Of a stretch of 64,000 nucleotides of DNA, positions 1 to 10,255 are shown in pieces; the stretch's first letter is position 1, and every line of letters begins with the position of its first letter. The notes under the pieces are model-generated. The model was not told the origin of the DNA, ran no database searches, and saw nothing but the letters and a program-made list of their open reading frames with translations. Made by a program: the position numbers and the translations under genes. This DNA is from Musa acuminata AAA Group (lineage: Eukaryota > Streptophyta > Magnoliopsida > Zingiberales > Musaceae): assembly GCF_036884655.1 (NCBI RefSeq), contig NC_088340.1, positions 12,141,501 to 12,205,500 of the forward strand, written 5' to 3'.

Positions 1-826
1 GCAGTTTGAGGGTGTGGTTTGGTGGAGTTTTAGGGCTGTAGATGAAAGTTTTGGATCTGTGGTAGATGGTAGCAAAGGTTTGATAGAAATAAGTGGAACT
101 TGCAGCAAGTATGTGCTGTCTTGTAAGAGTAGAATTGTCGTCGAAGAAACAACGGTTTCTCGACGTAAATTCCACCAAAAACTTGAGAGAATTGAGGAGG
201 GAATTGATAGCAAAATCACAGTTTATATGACAGCAAGGATATCTAATTTAATCAAGAAAATTTCGGCAATATAACAGCAAGGAAATTGGTGCAAGTTGCG
301 ATTACAGAATTCTCGTCGAGAAATTTCAGCAAGATACGATGAAAATTTGCAGCAACACAAAATCATTTTTTGAGATAAATTTCTTAATAGATCAATCATA
401 GATGGAAGTCAAGATGATCTATGAAGTGTCTAAGAAATTTCATTCAAAAAAGATTGCCAATAGATGGGTTAAGGCAACAATATGCGGCTGAAATTTTCTG
501 CAGCACAGATTTTTAAGTATAGCAGATTGGATGTAAAAGATCAGTAGGTTATATTGAGAATTTTTTGATAAAACCAAAAGAAAATCCACTATTAGGAAGT
601 GTCAAAGCTATCATAAAAATTTTGTAGAGATTTGGATAGAAACAACGTAGTATCAAGATCAAACAAACAGTGCTATGTGGCTGAAATTTTATAGTGCAGA
701 TTTTCAAGTATAGCAGATTAGACATAAAATATCAATGGTTTATATTAAGAATTTTTTGACAAAACCAAAGGAAAATCTGCTGTTAGGAAGTGTCAAAGAT
801 GTCATAAAAATTTCAACCGTGATCCC
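1..826. other. Unassigned AT-rich repetitive DNA
   Basis: No retrotransposon domain or known gene is recognisable. A short open frame at 14-274 has no motif I know. Two imperfect copies of a unit of about 150-180 bases lie at roughly 476-620 and 664-816; both carry the words GGCTGAAATTTT, TATAGCAGATT and TTAGGAAGTGTCAAAG. The La family homology seen at 827-2510 stops abruptly at about 827, because the related copy near 49165 continues with different sequence. This stretch is therefore probably a separate insertion or a diverged internal part of another element running off the left edge. Confidence 0.45.
476..816. repeat. Imperfect tandem duplication, about 180-base period
   Basis: The segments near 476-620 and 664-816 align with each other, sharing GGCTGAAATTTT, AGTATAGCAGATT, GAATTTTTTGA, AAAACCAAA and TTAGGAAGTGTCAAAG. 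They have diverged by many substitutions, so the duplication is not recent. No coding role is visible. Confidence 0.6.
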
Positions 827-2510
827 TTCATGTGTGGCCTCTGCCAATACATCGTAGGGTCTCCTTCAACTTCGATTTTGTTCGCTCCTTTGGCAATCGA
901 CCTTTATCCACCCACTCTTGGGTCACACCTAGATGAAGCACCGCTCTAGGACAGTCCGTCGCCTAGTAGCTCCCGAAGTCCACCAACTTCGCTGAAAATG
1001 GTGCACAATTGTCTGGATCCTGGGCCTCTGCCCCTACCAGTACAATCTCTGCTGCGCATCGCTTTCTACCTAACAACTTGACTAGCAACACTGTGGCATA
1101 TTCTTCAAGAGTACTAGCCTCCGCGTCCTCTTGCCTCGTGCCAAGGCCTTCTGAACCCAACTTCGCCTCCACAAGTTGAGTCGCCTTAGTTCCTCCATCA
1201 AATGCTTCTCCGAGATAAGGTGCATGTGCCCAGAAGCTCCCTTCATCTTTGGCACCATGCAAGATGAGTCCGCTCCGTCAGAATGAAGGACCCATGGAAC
1301 AACATGATCCTGCTCTTGCCTCTACAAGAGTTCATGTCCTTGACCTCTGTCCAAGGAAAGCATTGTGCCTCCGCTCCATATTCCATCTTCTATGCTGGCT
1401 CCCTTCATGCGGCTTGGATACTTCGCCAAGTTACACCCAAGTTTCTCTTCTCCTCGTTTTGCATTAAGTTGATGGTGGCACTCGCGCCCACCATTCCATG
1501 GGTCAGCCCTCCCTTGAGTTCGATCTTCATATCGACTCCTAGTGTGCCTTCATTTGTGTTACCTTAGATTGCTCCCCCACTTGATCTCGCAATGCATCCA
1601 CCAATACATTCTCTTAAGCGAGATCATTCGACAACTTCTCACTGCTTGCTCGATCCATTGAGCTTCGTGGAGTTGTTGTTTGTTGAGGTACTCCTCCTCA
1701 AAATGTGCGGTCTGTTGCACCTGATTCTTCCTCTAGAAAGCTGGGACTTATCCCTCCTAGATATCTATCCCATTGGAGTAATATCTCTCTTCGTTTTGGA
1801 GACCACCATCCCCTTGGACTACTCTGATTTGCTGAACAAACTGCACATTGTTCTGCCTCCTGCAAACGCACTTGCTAGATTGCAACTCCACGTCAATACA
1901 GCCCCCACTGCATCCCTCAAGGCCTAGCAATATGCTGAACACACTACACACTTCAGCCTCCTACGGACGTATCCTTCACATGCCGAAGAGAAAGTTTCAA
2001 TGCTCCATGGTGCTGAGTTTCGGTCGCCTTGAGATAGCCACGAACATTCCATCGTCCACATACAAGCCCATGCATGAGTACCGAATTCTTTGAGTTAGCA
2101 ATTCCCCTCACCTCTGTGAGCTTTGTACAACTCTTTCGGTCGCTGAGCAACTCATTCCACCTTGCATGGTCTCATCCTTTACCAAGTACCTCGCTTGCCT
2201 TGAGCACCATCAAGTATAGTTGTCAATGTTGAGCCGTAGCTCAAACTCAGCCATCCCACCCTTTGTGCGCTCCACATTCTTCCAAGCTTGCCTGTTCTCA
2301 TGGTGCCTCTTGCGCGAAGGGTTGGTCATTCCTCTAAATGCCAATCTCATATGACCACTCCTCCGAGCGACTCCTTTTCCTTACTTCTCCATGCCCGTTT
2401 TCCCTTAAACGGTCGAGCGTGTGCTGATTGCCCTCAACGCAGCCCCACTAGGTCTCCCACATTTGCATGCTAAGTGTTTCTATGAGTGCTTGTCCCGCTC
2501 TGATACCATC
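827..2510 (-). mobile_element. La-L: 5' internal part of a coding-poor LTR element
   Basis: This is the internal region directly downstream, on the minus strand, of the LTR ending at 2511. A primer binding site lies next to that LTR. The block matches, in inverted orientation, the stretches at about 44263-44833 and 48416-49165, so the two copies define one repeat family. Open frames such as 963-1262 (minus) are partly shared with the other copy, near 48730-48924. They show no gag, protease, reverse transcriptase or integrase motif. I read it as a large non-autonomous element (LARD-like) that needs proteins from another element. Which family would supply them is unknown. Confidence 0.7.
2497..2508 (-). 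promoter_or_regulatory. Primer binding site of La-L
   Basis: The minus strand reads TGGTATCAGAGC, two bases inside the LTR edge. It matches the complement of the 3' end of initiator tRNA-Met, the usual primer for minus-strand DNA synthesis in plant LTR elements. Confidence 0.85.
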
Positions 2511-2847
2511 TGTCACAGACTTAGCTAGTATTGCCTAAGTCGTGCGACACCCTCGCGTGTCCGTCCGTAAAGGTCAGCCTCCCCTTGCCTCCCATGATCC
2601 CTTAGGACCCACAAAAGAGAGAACGGGTTAGAGAAAATGCTTTATTCGGGATCCACAAGCAAACATCTCCGAAAACACTTCATAGACAATGCAAATTACA
2701 AACAGACTTTACAAGCTCTGAACAGTTGCACAACAAAGGGTTAAAATGGTCCATTACAGATCGAAAATCTCTCACACGTGTCCATATGACACAACTTTTA
2801 TTTACAAGCCTAAAGCGGCCACCAATCTAATTAAAATGAGACTATTA
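2511..2847 (-). repeat. La-L 5' LTR, larger piece (split by Sv1)
   Basis: On the minus strand this is the 3' part of an LTR whose 5' part lies at 11910-12017, past the Sv1 insertion. The intact LTR at 51141-51585 has the same termini (TGTCA...TGACA) and aligns along the whole length. The unsplit LTR would be about 445 bases. The last five bases (2843-2847, TATTA) are one copy of the Sv1 target-site duplication. Confidence 0.85.
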
Positions 2848-2994
2848 TGTTAGGATCGAGAGCACTAAGAGGGGGGGGGGGTGAATTAGTGCAGCAGAAA
2901 TCTTTCAGCGATTAAAAATGAAAGCTGAGTTTGTTTGATAGAAACTATTTTGATGCAAAAGCTGATTCTAAGATTACTTATGATTGAGTACAGT

Positions 2995-3295
2995 TTACGT
3001 CTAAACACAGTTTGCGTCTAAGCGCAGTTTACACAGTTTGCGTCTAAATGCAGTTTGTGTCTAAATGCAGTTTGCGTCTAAATGCAGATTGCGACTAAGC
3101 GCAGTTTGCATCTAAGTGCAGTTTGCGTCTTACGCTCAGATTGCGTCTAAGCGCAGTTTGCGCAGTTTGCGTCTAAGCGCAGATTGCGTTGAAGCTCAGA
3201 TTGCGTCTAAGCGCAGTTTGCGTCTTAAGCGCAGATTGTGTCTAAGCGCAGTTTGTGTCTAAGCGCAGTTTGCGTCTAAACACAGTTTTACGTCA
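2995..3295. repeat. Minisatellite in Sv1 3' LTR, about 17-base unit
   Basis: About 15 or more head-to-tail variants of GCAGTTTGCGTCTAAGC, with some units reading CAGATTGCGTC. The same array is in the partner LTR at about 9955-10255, with a few unit differences. It lies between the TATA box and the LTR 3' edge, so it would be within the transcribed R/U5 part. Confidence 0.85.
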
Positions 3296-3299
3296 AAAC

Positions 3300-3540
3300 G
3301 TAGATTCGGAAAGATTTGAACTTAGACACTCGTTCGTAAAAGCGCAGAAGTCAGTTTGCAGTTATAAATGGAATGTAAACGTAAACTGTAGAGAAACTCG
3401 TTCGTAAAAGCGCAGAAATCAGTTTGCAGTTATAAACAGAATCAAGACGTAAACGTAAACTGTAAAGAAACTCGTTTGTAAAAGCGCAGAAGACAGTTTG
3501 CAGTTATAAATAGAATCGAAACGTAAGTGTAAACCGCAAT
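3300..3540. repeat. Longer-period repeat in Sv1 3' LTR
   Basis: Three imperfect copies of a unit of roughly 90-100 bases share CTCGTTCGTAAAAGCGCAGA, CAGTTTGCAGTTATAAA and AAACGTAAACTG. A fourth partial copy appears near 3600-3660. The same arrangement occurs in the partner LTR at about 10260-10500. Confidence 0.7.
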
Positions 3541-3998
3541 GTAGAGATCGTACGAAAACACCGATTTACGTCTGAATGCAGATTCGGAAAGAACAGAACT
3601 TAGAAACTTGTTCGTAAAAGCGCAGAGAGCAGTAGCTATGTAGGAGGTTTGCAGTAATGATAAAGTGCTCAAAATGAAAGCAAACCAGAGATTTAGAGTG
3701 TTTCGGTTAGTCTTGACCTACTCCACTTTTGGCTTCCTCCACTAACGAGGTCATCGACATCAACTAGAGGCCTTCCTTCAATAGGCGAAGGCCAACTGCC
3801 CTTTTACAGTTTCACTCCTTTTGACGGGCTAAGGAGACAACCCTTACAGAACCTTTCTCTCCTCTCTTTACAACTCAAGACTTAAAGAACAGAAAGAGGA
3901 GAACTTTTGGACTTAACACAAATTTGAGCTCTTAGAATCACAGAAAAGATCAAGAATTCGGTGTAGTTCTGTATCTTTTCAGTGCTGAATGGGTGGGG

Positions 3999-4009
3999 TA
4001 TTTATAGGC
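3999..4009 (-). promoter_or_regulatory. TATA box of Sv1 3' LTR
   Basis: The minus strand reads GCCTATAAATACCCC. This motif recurs at the same relative place in all Sirevirus LTRs here, just downstream of the GC-palindrome array. It is the likely core promoter of the LTR. Confidence 0.75.
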
Positions 4010-4059
4010 CCCAACCCAGTTCAAATTTGGAGCTCAAAACGATCAAATCCCGGAATTTC

Positions 4060-4380
4060 GGGATCAGGCGGTTGCACCTCCTGACTGGAGAGGTTGCACC
4101 GCCTGGCAGAGCTCGAAGACTGAGCCTCTGGGCAGTGCCACCTCTGTCAGGGGCGGTTGCACCTCCTGATTGGGGAGTTTGCACCGCCTGGCAGAGCTCG
4201 AAACTTGAGCTCTGGCGGTGCTACCTCCTGACAGAGGAGGTTGCACCGCCCAGTCTCGCTCGGAGACTGAGCCCTGGGCGGTTGCACCTCTTGGCTGGGG
4301 CGGTTGCACCGCCCAGTCTCGCTGGGAGACATAGCCTAGGCGGTGCTACCTCCTTGCCTGGGCGGTTGCACCTCCCACAG
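4060..4380 (-). promoter_or_regulatory. GC-palindrome array upstream of Sv1 TATA box
   Basis: Repeated modules such as GGCGGTTGCACC, AGGTTGCACCGCC and GGCGGTGCCACC alternate with short A/G-rich spacers. Each module is close to a 7-base inverted repeat around one central base (GGCGGTG, N, CACCGCC). The array ends about 55 bases upstream of the TATA box on the minus strand. Confidence 0.7.
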
Positions 4381-4900
4381 CAACCTGGGTCCGAATGGGT
4401 TGAACCATTCGACCCAATTTGAGTTCTTTAGGGGCCCAATTGCCCCAGGATTAAGCTAATGGGATCACCTCTCATTTCTAACTTAATCAAAGTGCTAACT
4501 ACGATTATTTCCTAAGACATATTCTGCAGCTTGCTTTGGTGCGTCACTCGCTTCTTCCGGCGAGTTTCCGGCGAACTTCCGTCGATCATCCGATGAACCC
4601 TCGGTGATTCTCCTGCGGACTTCCGGCAAACTCGTGGACTGCGACGATCCACTTGGCAAGTTCCGACGAGCTCCTTTGGCAAGCTTCTGGACTTCTCGGA
4701 TTTGTTCCCGCAGAACCTCCGACGACTGTCCGAACTTCTGTCGAGCTCTCGAACTCCCAACGTGATCATTGTCATGACTCCCGCGCAACTCCTGTTGCAT
4801 GTCTTACTTTCATCGTAGTTAATCCTGCACACTTATCTCAACACACTGATTAGTCAAACAATTGTCAATTGACTTCATCATCAAAATCCGAGATTCAACA

Positions 4901-4915
4901 ATCTCCCCCTTTTTT
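4901..4915 (-). promoter_or_regulatory. 3' polypurine tract of Sv1
   Basis: The minus strand reads AAAAAAGGGGGAGAT directly before the LTR start TGTTGAATC. This is the standard plus-strand primer site in LTR elements. Confidence 0.85.
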
Positions 4916-5387
4916 ATGATGACAATCAATTGATAATGGAGTTAACCTTAACTCCCCCTATCAATATGCCATACTTCTTGAATTTAAAAACTTTATAAAT
5001 TCAAGAGACATATTCCCATTATGATTCCTATCATAATGTATCTCTTTGAAGATGATGTTAAGGCTTGACATACATTTTCAAATTTAACAAGTTTGAATGA
5101 TTGTAATTGTAGCAATTCATCATATTGTAAGATATCGACATGTAAAGATGTGAAACAAGATTTTGATATCATTACATGATGTACACATTTCAAATATTTT
5201 AGCAAGTGTAGCATTGCATCACATGGTAAGATATCAGTTCGTACGATACAAATTTTTGTTTGATATCTTGATACAAGGCATATGGCAATCATATATTTCT
5301 TGGTGATGCAAGTATGGCCTAATCATAGCATCAGTGATAGCAACCATATCATCAACCATATCAGCATCAGTGATCATCATTAGTGAT

Positions 5388-5459
5388 AGCAAACATATCA
5401 ATTCATATATTAGCAAACATATCAATTCATATATTAGCAAACATATCAATTCATATATT
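5388..5459. repeat. Three tandem copies of a 24-base unit
   Basis: The units are 5388-5411, 5412-5435 and 5436-5459. Each contains AGCAAACATATCAATTC followed by ATATATT. They abut the upstream polypurine tract. Confidence 0.95.
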
Positions 5460-5470
5460 TCTCCCCCTTT
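5459..5470 (-). promoter_or_regulatory. Second, upstream polypurine tract of Sv1
   Basis: The minus strand reads GATGACAAAGGGGGAGAAA about 560 bases upstream of the 3' polypurine tract. The same sentence of DNA occurs in Sv2, Sv3 and Sv5 at 230-460 bases from their 3' tracts. Confidence 0.7.
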
Positions 5471-5847
5471 GTCATCAACAAAAAACATGGTAGCATTCTT
5501 AAAAAGCATGGTAGATGTCATTCCAGCAGGTTATCAAGCACATAAAGGAAGGCTTGACATGCATTGAATATTTCTTCTCCTTGTTATGTTATAGTTCTTT
5601 GCTTGAAGGAGAAAACTCATTTTTCAAAGGTTTTCATAAGAGTGTATAGGAAAATCCTATTTTTAGCATTCAAACCGAAAATAAGATGAACTTTTCAATG
5701 CATTCGGATATGAGTAAGCTACTAATTTCCAAAAACATTTGTCACATAATTTTCAACATGTTATTTGATCAAGTGATACCAAGGCATGTAATAGTAATCA
5801 ATAACGTCCGAAAAATAATTTTAACTAGTTTAAGTATTCGGACACAT

Positions 5848-5946
5848 CAACATTCCTAATTCTCTTCTTATGAAATCAAATTGTTCTTCACTTAGATGTT
5901 TTGTAAAGATATCAGCTAGTTGATGTTTCGTATCAATGTCATATTG
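5848..5946 (-). pseudogene. pol: Remnant of the pol C-terminus (end of RNase H)
   Basis: Minus-strand translation gives [20 protein letters not shown] followed by [14 protein letters not shown]. It aligns with the last residues of the Sv2 pol ([20 protein letters not shown], then [12 protein letters not shown]). This is the only part of reverse transcriptase/RNase H left in Sv1. It lies downstream of ORF2 in transcription order, whereas in Sv2 the pol end is upstream of ORF2. Confidence 0.85.
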
Positions 5947-6238
5947 CTGACTTATCAACTACATTGGTATGTCACTTTATATTTATCAAGGCATAAGGTT
6001 TTCAAAACATTTAGTTTCAATGTAAAATCTGAGATAAACAACAAGAGATGTTTGTGACTTTGCATATGCTTACAGATCAAGGTAAAGAGTAACATATGGA
6101 GTTTACAACATAGCAGGTAACCATATTAAAGACAAAGTCCTTCATGATGAGTAACATAAGGAGTTTTCAACATGCCATATCAAGGATAAAGTCCATGAGG
6201 AGTTTACAACAACAGCGGATGATTGTATTCATACAAGT
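5947..6238 (-). other. Spacer between Sv1 ORF2 and pol remnant
   Basis: AT-rich DNA without a coding signal. On the minus strand a short phrase, roughly AAACTCC followed by TATGTTACTC, is repeated imperfectly two or three times. It forms the downstream flank of the ORF2 block. Confidence 0.5.
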
Positions 6239-7309
6239 TTATTCATGAGGTGGAAGATTAAAGTGCCTAAATAAAGAATCAAATTGTCGATGTTCAAGTC
6301 GTTCTTGTCTTTGTTCGAATCGATCCATCCGAATCCCGATGTCTTCGACAGATGACGTGTGAGTTTGCTCCAATAGATGTGTTTCCTCAAAGGGACAGAT
6401 CGGAGGAGATTGGGTACCCCTAAAGATAGGTGTTTCTGGTTCTGGTTCAGGTTGAGGGGGATCAGTTCTTCTTGGCATTCTAACCCAGTTACCATTTCTA
6501 TAAAAACATCTCAGTCGGTGAAGTAGATTTTTATTAATTATGCTGAATCTATCTACTTTTATTACTTCTTCTTCCGGTGGTATCAGAATATCATAGGCTT
6601 TCATTATTCTAGTTATCATACCACCATATGGGAGCATCATTTTTTTTTTTGATAGTTCTAACATGTTTTGTTGGATTAGATAACCAAGGCAGATGTCATG
6701 TCCTTTCATGATCATATACATAGTTCCTAATTCTAATTGGCTTACTTCATCGTGATGATATTGTTTAGGAAGAATGATGCTAGTTAGGATGTGATGAAGT
6801 ACCTTAGTGTTTAGAGGCAGTAAATGTTCACAACTTTTAGGAACAAATTCTAAGTTCGGATTAGCAAAAATTGTTTGTAGGGCTTCAACGTATGTTGTTC
6901 CAACATTTTCATCATCCCATGCTCCTTTAAAGTAAAGTCCTCTACTTTTCATGGGAATGCCTATCATGTCGCAAACGAATCTATCCGTAATCGAAATATG
7001 TTGTCCTAAGAGATAGGTGGACATCCTTTCTTCTTCATCTACTAGTATGTTGTTGTAAAACAATCTTACTAGTCTTGGATAGATGGGTTCATTAATTTGT
7101 AGGATAGGGAGTAGATCTAAGTTTGCAAACCACTGGATTGTTTCTAAGTCTCTTAGCTCACTTAAATCTACGTATTTTTCCTTGTTAACATTCCTAAGTT
7201 CAAAAGAGGAAAATTTTTCAACATGATATTTTGAATCGAAAAGGGTGGAATCAAAATCTTCTACTAATATCCTCTTTCCCTTGTCCCTTGAGAATCTTCT
7301 AGATCCCAT
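6239..7309 (-). CDS. ORF2: Sirevirus accessory (env-position) protein
   Basis: An unbroken 356-codon frame starting MGSRRFSRDKGKR. It aligns over its length with the ORF2 of Sv2, sharing KYVDL, EPIYPRLVRLFY, GLYFKGAWD versus GCYFKGKWD, TIFANPNL, PKSCEHL, DEVSQLE, INKNLL and PRRTDP. The central part looks like the family often annotated as putative plant transposon protein domain. The C-terminal 50 residues are Glu/Arg/Gln-rich (MDRFEQRQERLEHRQFDSLF) and could form a coiled coil. In Sireviruses a protein in this genomic position is often called env-like. I see no signal peptide or membrane segment. Its function is unknown. It is intact while the gag beside it is broken and pol is gone. A bacterial-style start signal is not expected. 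Confidence 0.75.
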   Translation of the reverse strand: MGSRRFSRDKGKRILVEDFDSTLFDSKYHVEKFSSFELRNVNKEKYVDLSELRDLETIQWFANLDLLPILQINEPIYPRLVRLFYNNILVDEEERMSTYLLGQHISITDRFVCDMIGIPMKSRGLYFKGAWDDENVGTTYVEALQTIFANPNLEFVPKSCEHLLPLNTKVLHHILTSIILPKQYHHDEVSQLELGTMYMIMKGHDICLGYLIQQNMLELSKKKMMLPYGGMITRIMKAYDILIPPEEEVIKVDRFSIINKNLLHRLRCFYRNGNWVRMPRRTDPPQPEPEPETPIFRGTQSPPICPFEETHLLEQTHTSSVEDIGIRMDRFEQRQERLEHRQFDSLFRHFNLPPHE

Positions 7310-7690
7310 AACTACTGCTGTTTAGAATAATAGTGATGAGCAAAAGCAAATGAATCAAGAAACAGAGTTTTAGAGATTACCTTAATGAGATCTTCAAGAG
7401 AGGGAACTTCAAGAGAGGGAAGGAATGTTGACGCTTTGCTTCGAAATGAAGAGTATTTGGGATGCTGAGATGAGGGAAATGGGGATGGAGGAGACTTAGG
7501 AGAGTAGAGGAGGGAAGGAAATGAGTTGGGGTTGGTTTCACCGCCGGCCCTAGCTTGAGTTATAAAGGGGCAGAGTTGCAGGCGGTTGCACCTCTGGCTG
7601 GAGTGGTGCAACCGCTTGCAACCCGTGACAGCTGGAGGTGCTACCTTTAACTGGGGCGGTGCCACCGCCTGGTGAGTACTTGATCTGAAA
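7310..7690 (-). promoter_or_regulatory. GC-module leader upstream of ORF2, possible internal promoter
   Basis: Minus-strand sequence upstream of the ORF2 ATG holds GGCGGTGGCACCGCC and related modules (7564-7672), the same words found upstream of the LTR TATA box. A TTTATAA box follows at 7561-7567, about 250 bases before the ATG. Sv2 has a similar region at 18170-18312. I infer an internal promoter. A copied LTR-derived leader without promoter function is the alternative. Confidence 0.4.
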
Positions 7691-8012
7691 ATTTTTCGTC
7701 TTGAGGAGAGTTTTCATTCAACTTTTCCTACGTAATTATGTAAGAATTTTAAATTTAAGACAGGGACTTTGGTACGATCAAGGTAGATTTTTAACGTGTA
7801 CATTCTCAATGTCGTACACAAGTTTGTGATAGTTTCTTCAAGTTGATAAGTTTTGCAAGATCATGACAGAGTTAGTGATTTCATGATACGAGTTAAGTTA
7901 GAAGGTTATGAAAGGATGAAATTGATGGGTTCGAAAATCCAGGGATATGTGAATTTGAGAATCATATGTTTCTAATTCTTGAAAAGTTAAACAGGATTGT
8001 ATCTAGGTCATA
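7691..8012 (-). other. Non-coding DNA between truncated protease and ORF2 leader
   Basis: AT-rich DNA with stops in all frames and no motif that I recognise. It lies where the integrase and reverse transcriptase should be. Confidence 0.5.
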
Positions 8013-9749
8013 TTTGTGATTTTACCCTTGTTGTTGTTTCCGAAGGTGACATAGCCTTCGTCTTTGCTAGTGAGTTTAGAGAATTGAGATGGATCTCCGG
8101 TCATATGCCTTGAGCATCCACTATCAAGGTACCATCTCTTGCTCCTAGCTTACGATGATGTGGGTTTCTACAAGAAAGGATAATTTTTAGGTACCCATTT
8201 GCTTTTGGGTGCCTTAAAGATAGATCTACATTGTTTATCATGTTGCATAGAGTTTATCATGGTTCCTTTAGGAACCCAAATCAATTTGTTTGGACTAATT
8301 TTCTTGAATGGACAGTAAAGTGTCTTGTGTCCAATTTTGTAACAAAAGTTACATTTTGCTTGGTGTTGAACATGTAAGATGGGGCCTTTTATAAAGGTGG
8401 TTGGATTTAGGTGAGGACTTCTCACAAATCCAATTCCACTTCTTTTTGGAACGTGACCCTTGTTTGCAAGGATCATGTTCAATGACTTGCTACCAACCTC
8501 GAATTTCTTCAAGGTGTCCTTGAGTAGCAGGTTTTCTTTTTGAAAAGTTTCTAGATCATGACATTTGATACATGAATTTAAACTATCATGATGTTCAATT
8601 TTTAACTTATCAAAATCACAAGTAAGACTATCATGTTCTTTTTTTAACAATTTGTATTTTCTATTGATAATCTTGCATTCATCAAATAAGTCATGGAAGG
8701 CATTTAATAATTCATCGAAAGATAACTCAGCATCTAATAAATTCGTTACCTCCTCTCCGATGGCCATTAAGGCGTAATGAGCAACGCTCGGTGTTAGACT
8801 CCTCTTCTTCAGACGCACTCGAATCATCCCATGTTGCTTTGAGCGCCTTCTTCTTTGTTGTTCTCTTCGTGGTTTGAGGACAGTCACTCTTGTAGTGTCC
8901 CGGCTTTTTGCACTCATAGCAAATAACTTGATCCTTCTTGGGTTCAAGTTTATTTTTAGTATCATTCTTAAACTTGTTTCTTTTAATGAACTTTTTAAAT
9001 TTTCTTGTTAGAAGTGCCAGGTCATCGTCACAGTCCTCATCACTTGAGTTTTCTCTCAAGTGGTCTTCCAAAGTTCTAAGTGCCATATCCTTCCTGTTCT
9101 TTGGAAGGATGTCTTCTTACTCTTCATGAGCTTTGCAAGTCATCTCGTAGGTCATTAATGACCCAATTAGTTCTTCAAGAGGGAAGTTATTTAGATCTTT
9201 TGCCTCTTGAATAGCAGTGACTTTAGGATCCCAACTCTTAGGAAGGGATCTTAGTATCTTATTTACGAGCTCAAAATCCGAAAAACTTTTTCCGAGTCCT
9301 TTTAGACCGTTGACAACATCCGTGAAACGGGTAAACATGTCGCCAATAGTCTCACTCGGTTTCATCCGAAAAAGTTCAAAAGAGTGTAACAAAAGATTGA
9401 TTTTTGACTCTTTCACTCTACTTGTGCCTTCATGAGTCACCTCGAGTGTGTGCCAAATATCAAATGCAGTTTCACAAATCGAAACACGATTAAACTCATT
9501 TTTGTCAAGTGCGCAAAATAAGGCATTCATAGCCTTTGCATTAAGAGCGAAAGCCTTCTTCTCCGAATCGTTCCAATCGATCATTGGAAGAGAAGACTTT
9601 GAAAAACCATTCTCGACAAGATTCCAGAGTTCAACGTCCATAGAAATAAGGAAGATCCTCATTCGGGTCTTCCAATAGGTGTCGTCCGTCCCATTAAACA
9701 TGGGTGGATGTGCAATGGAATGACCCTCTTGGTTTCCGGCGTAAGCCAT
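8013..9749 (-). pseudogene. gag: Sv1 gag and protease start, broken
   Basis: Begins MAYAGNQEGHSIAHPP, as in other Sirevirus gags. Parts seen are the UBN2-type gag domain (FDIWHTLEVTHEGTSRVKES, PSETIGDMFTRF), the CCHC zinc knuckle CYECKKPGHYKSDCP, and a C-terminal region with a second, degenerate cysteine motif. It is broken by a stop at 9117-9119 after KAHEE and by a 2-base deletion near 8785, where Sv2 reads NTEQVAHYALMA. At 8168-8170 there is a TAG at the gag/pol boundary, also found in Sv2, Sv3 and Sv5. The frame then resumes through the protease motif [17 protein letters not shown] and ends around 8013. Confidence 0.85.
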
Positions 9750-9785
9750 CTCTCTTGGGTTTTAATCCATTTGAGAGTTAACCGG

Positions 9786-9797
9786 GCTCTGATACCA
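9786..9797 (-). promoter_or_regulatory. Primer binding site of Sv1
   Basis: TGGTATCAGAGC on the minus strand, two bases from the 5' LTR edge. It matches the complement of the initiator tRNA-Met 3' end. Confidence 0.85.
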
Positions 9798-9954
9798 ATT
9801 GTTAGGATCGAGAGCACTAAGAGGGGGGGGGGGGGGTGAATTAGTGCAGCGGAAATCTTTCAGCAATTAAAAATGAAAGCTGAGTTTGTTTGATAGAAAC
9901 TATTTTGATGCAAAAGCCGATTCTAAGATTACTTATGATTGAGTACAGTTTACG

Positions 9955-10255
9955 TCTAAACACAGTTTGCGTCTAAGCATAGTTTACGCAGTTTGCGTCT
10001 AAATACAGTTTGTGTCTAAATGCAGTTTGCGTCTAAATGCAGATTGCGACTAAGCGCAGTTTGCATCTAAGTGCAGTTTGCGTCTTAGGCTCAGATTGCG
10101 TCTAAGCGCAGTTTGCGTCTAAGCGCAGATTACGTTGAAGCTCAGATTGCGTCTAAGCGCAGTTTGCGTTTAAGCGCAGTTTGCATCTTAAGCGTAGATT
10201 GCGTCTAAGCGCAGTTTGCGTCTAAGCGTAGTTTGCGTCTAAACATAGTTTTACG
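9955..10255. repeat. Minisatellite in Sv1 5' LTR
   Basis: Head-to-tail variants of GCAGTTTGCGTCTAAGC, matching the array in the other LTR with a few unit gains, losses and transitions. Confidence 0.85.

Larger units (their letters stand above)
2848..4900 (-). repeat. Sv1 3' LTR
   Basis: Starts on the minus strand with TGTTGAATCTCGGATTTTGA at 4900 and ends with CGATCCTAACA at 2848. It matches the 9800-11904 LTR along its length with scattered, mostly transition differences and small indels. It contains a TATA box, a GC-palindrome array at about 4060-4380 and a minisatellite at about 2995-3295. It is longer than the 1.2 kb LTRs of Sv2 and Sv5 because of these expansions. Confidence 0.9.
4916..5847 (-). 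other. 3' non-coding region of Sv1
   Basis: AT-rich DNA between the pol remnant and the 3' polypurine tract. No credible ORF. It contains a second polypurine tract at 5459-5470 and three perfect tandem copies of a 24-base unit at 5388-5459. Confidence 0.65.

Noticed and set aside
963..1262. Possible host gene
   Set aside because: It recurs in the La-R copy near 48730-48924, lies within a repeat with LTR and PBS, and has no recognisable domain.
2995..3295. CRISPR-like array
   Set aside because: The units are contiguous 17-base variants without unique spacers, lie inside both LTRs of a plant retrotransposon and have no cas genes nearby.
6239..7309. True viral envelope gene
   Set aside because: No signal peptide, membrane segment or cleavage site is visible in either copy; only the position resembles env.
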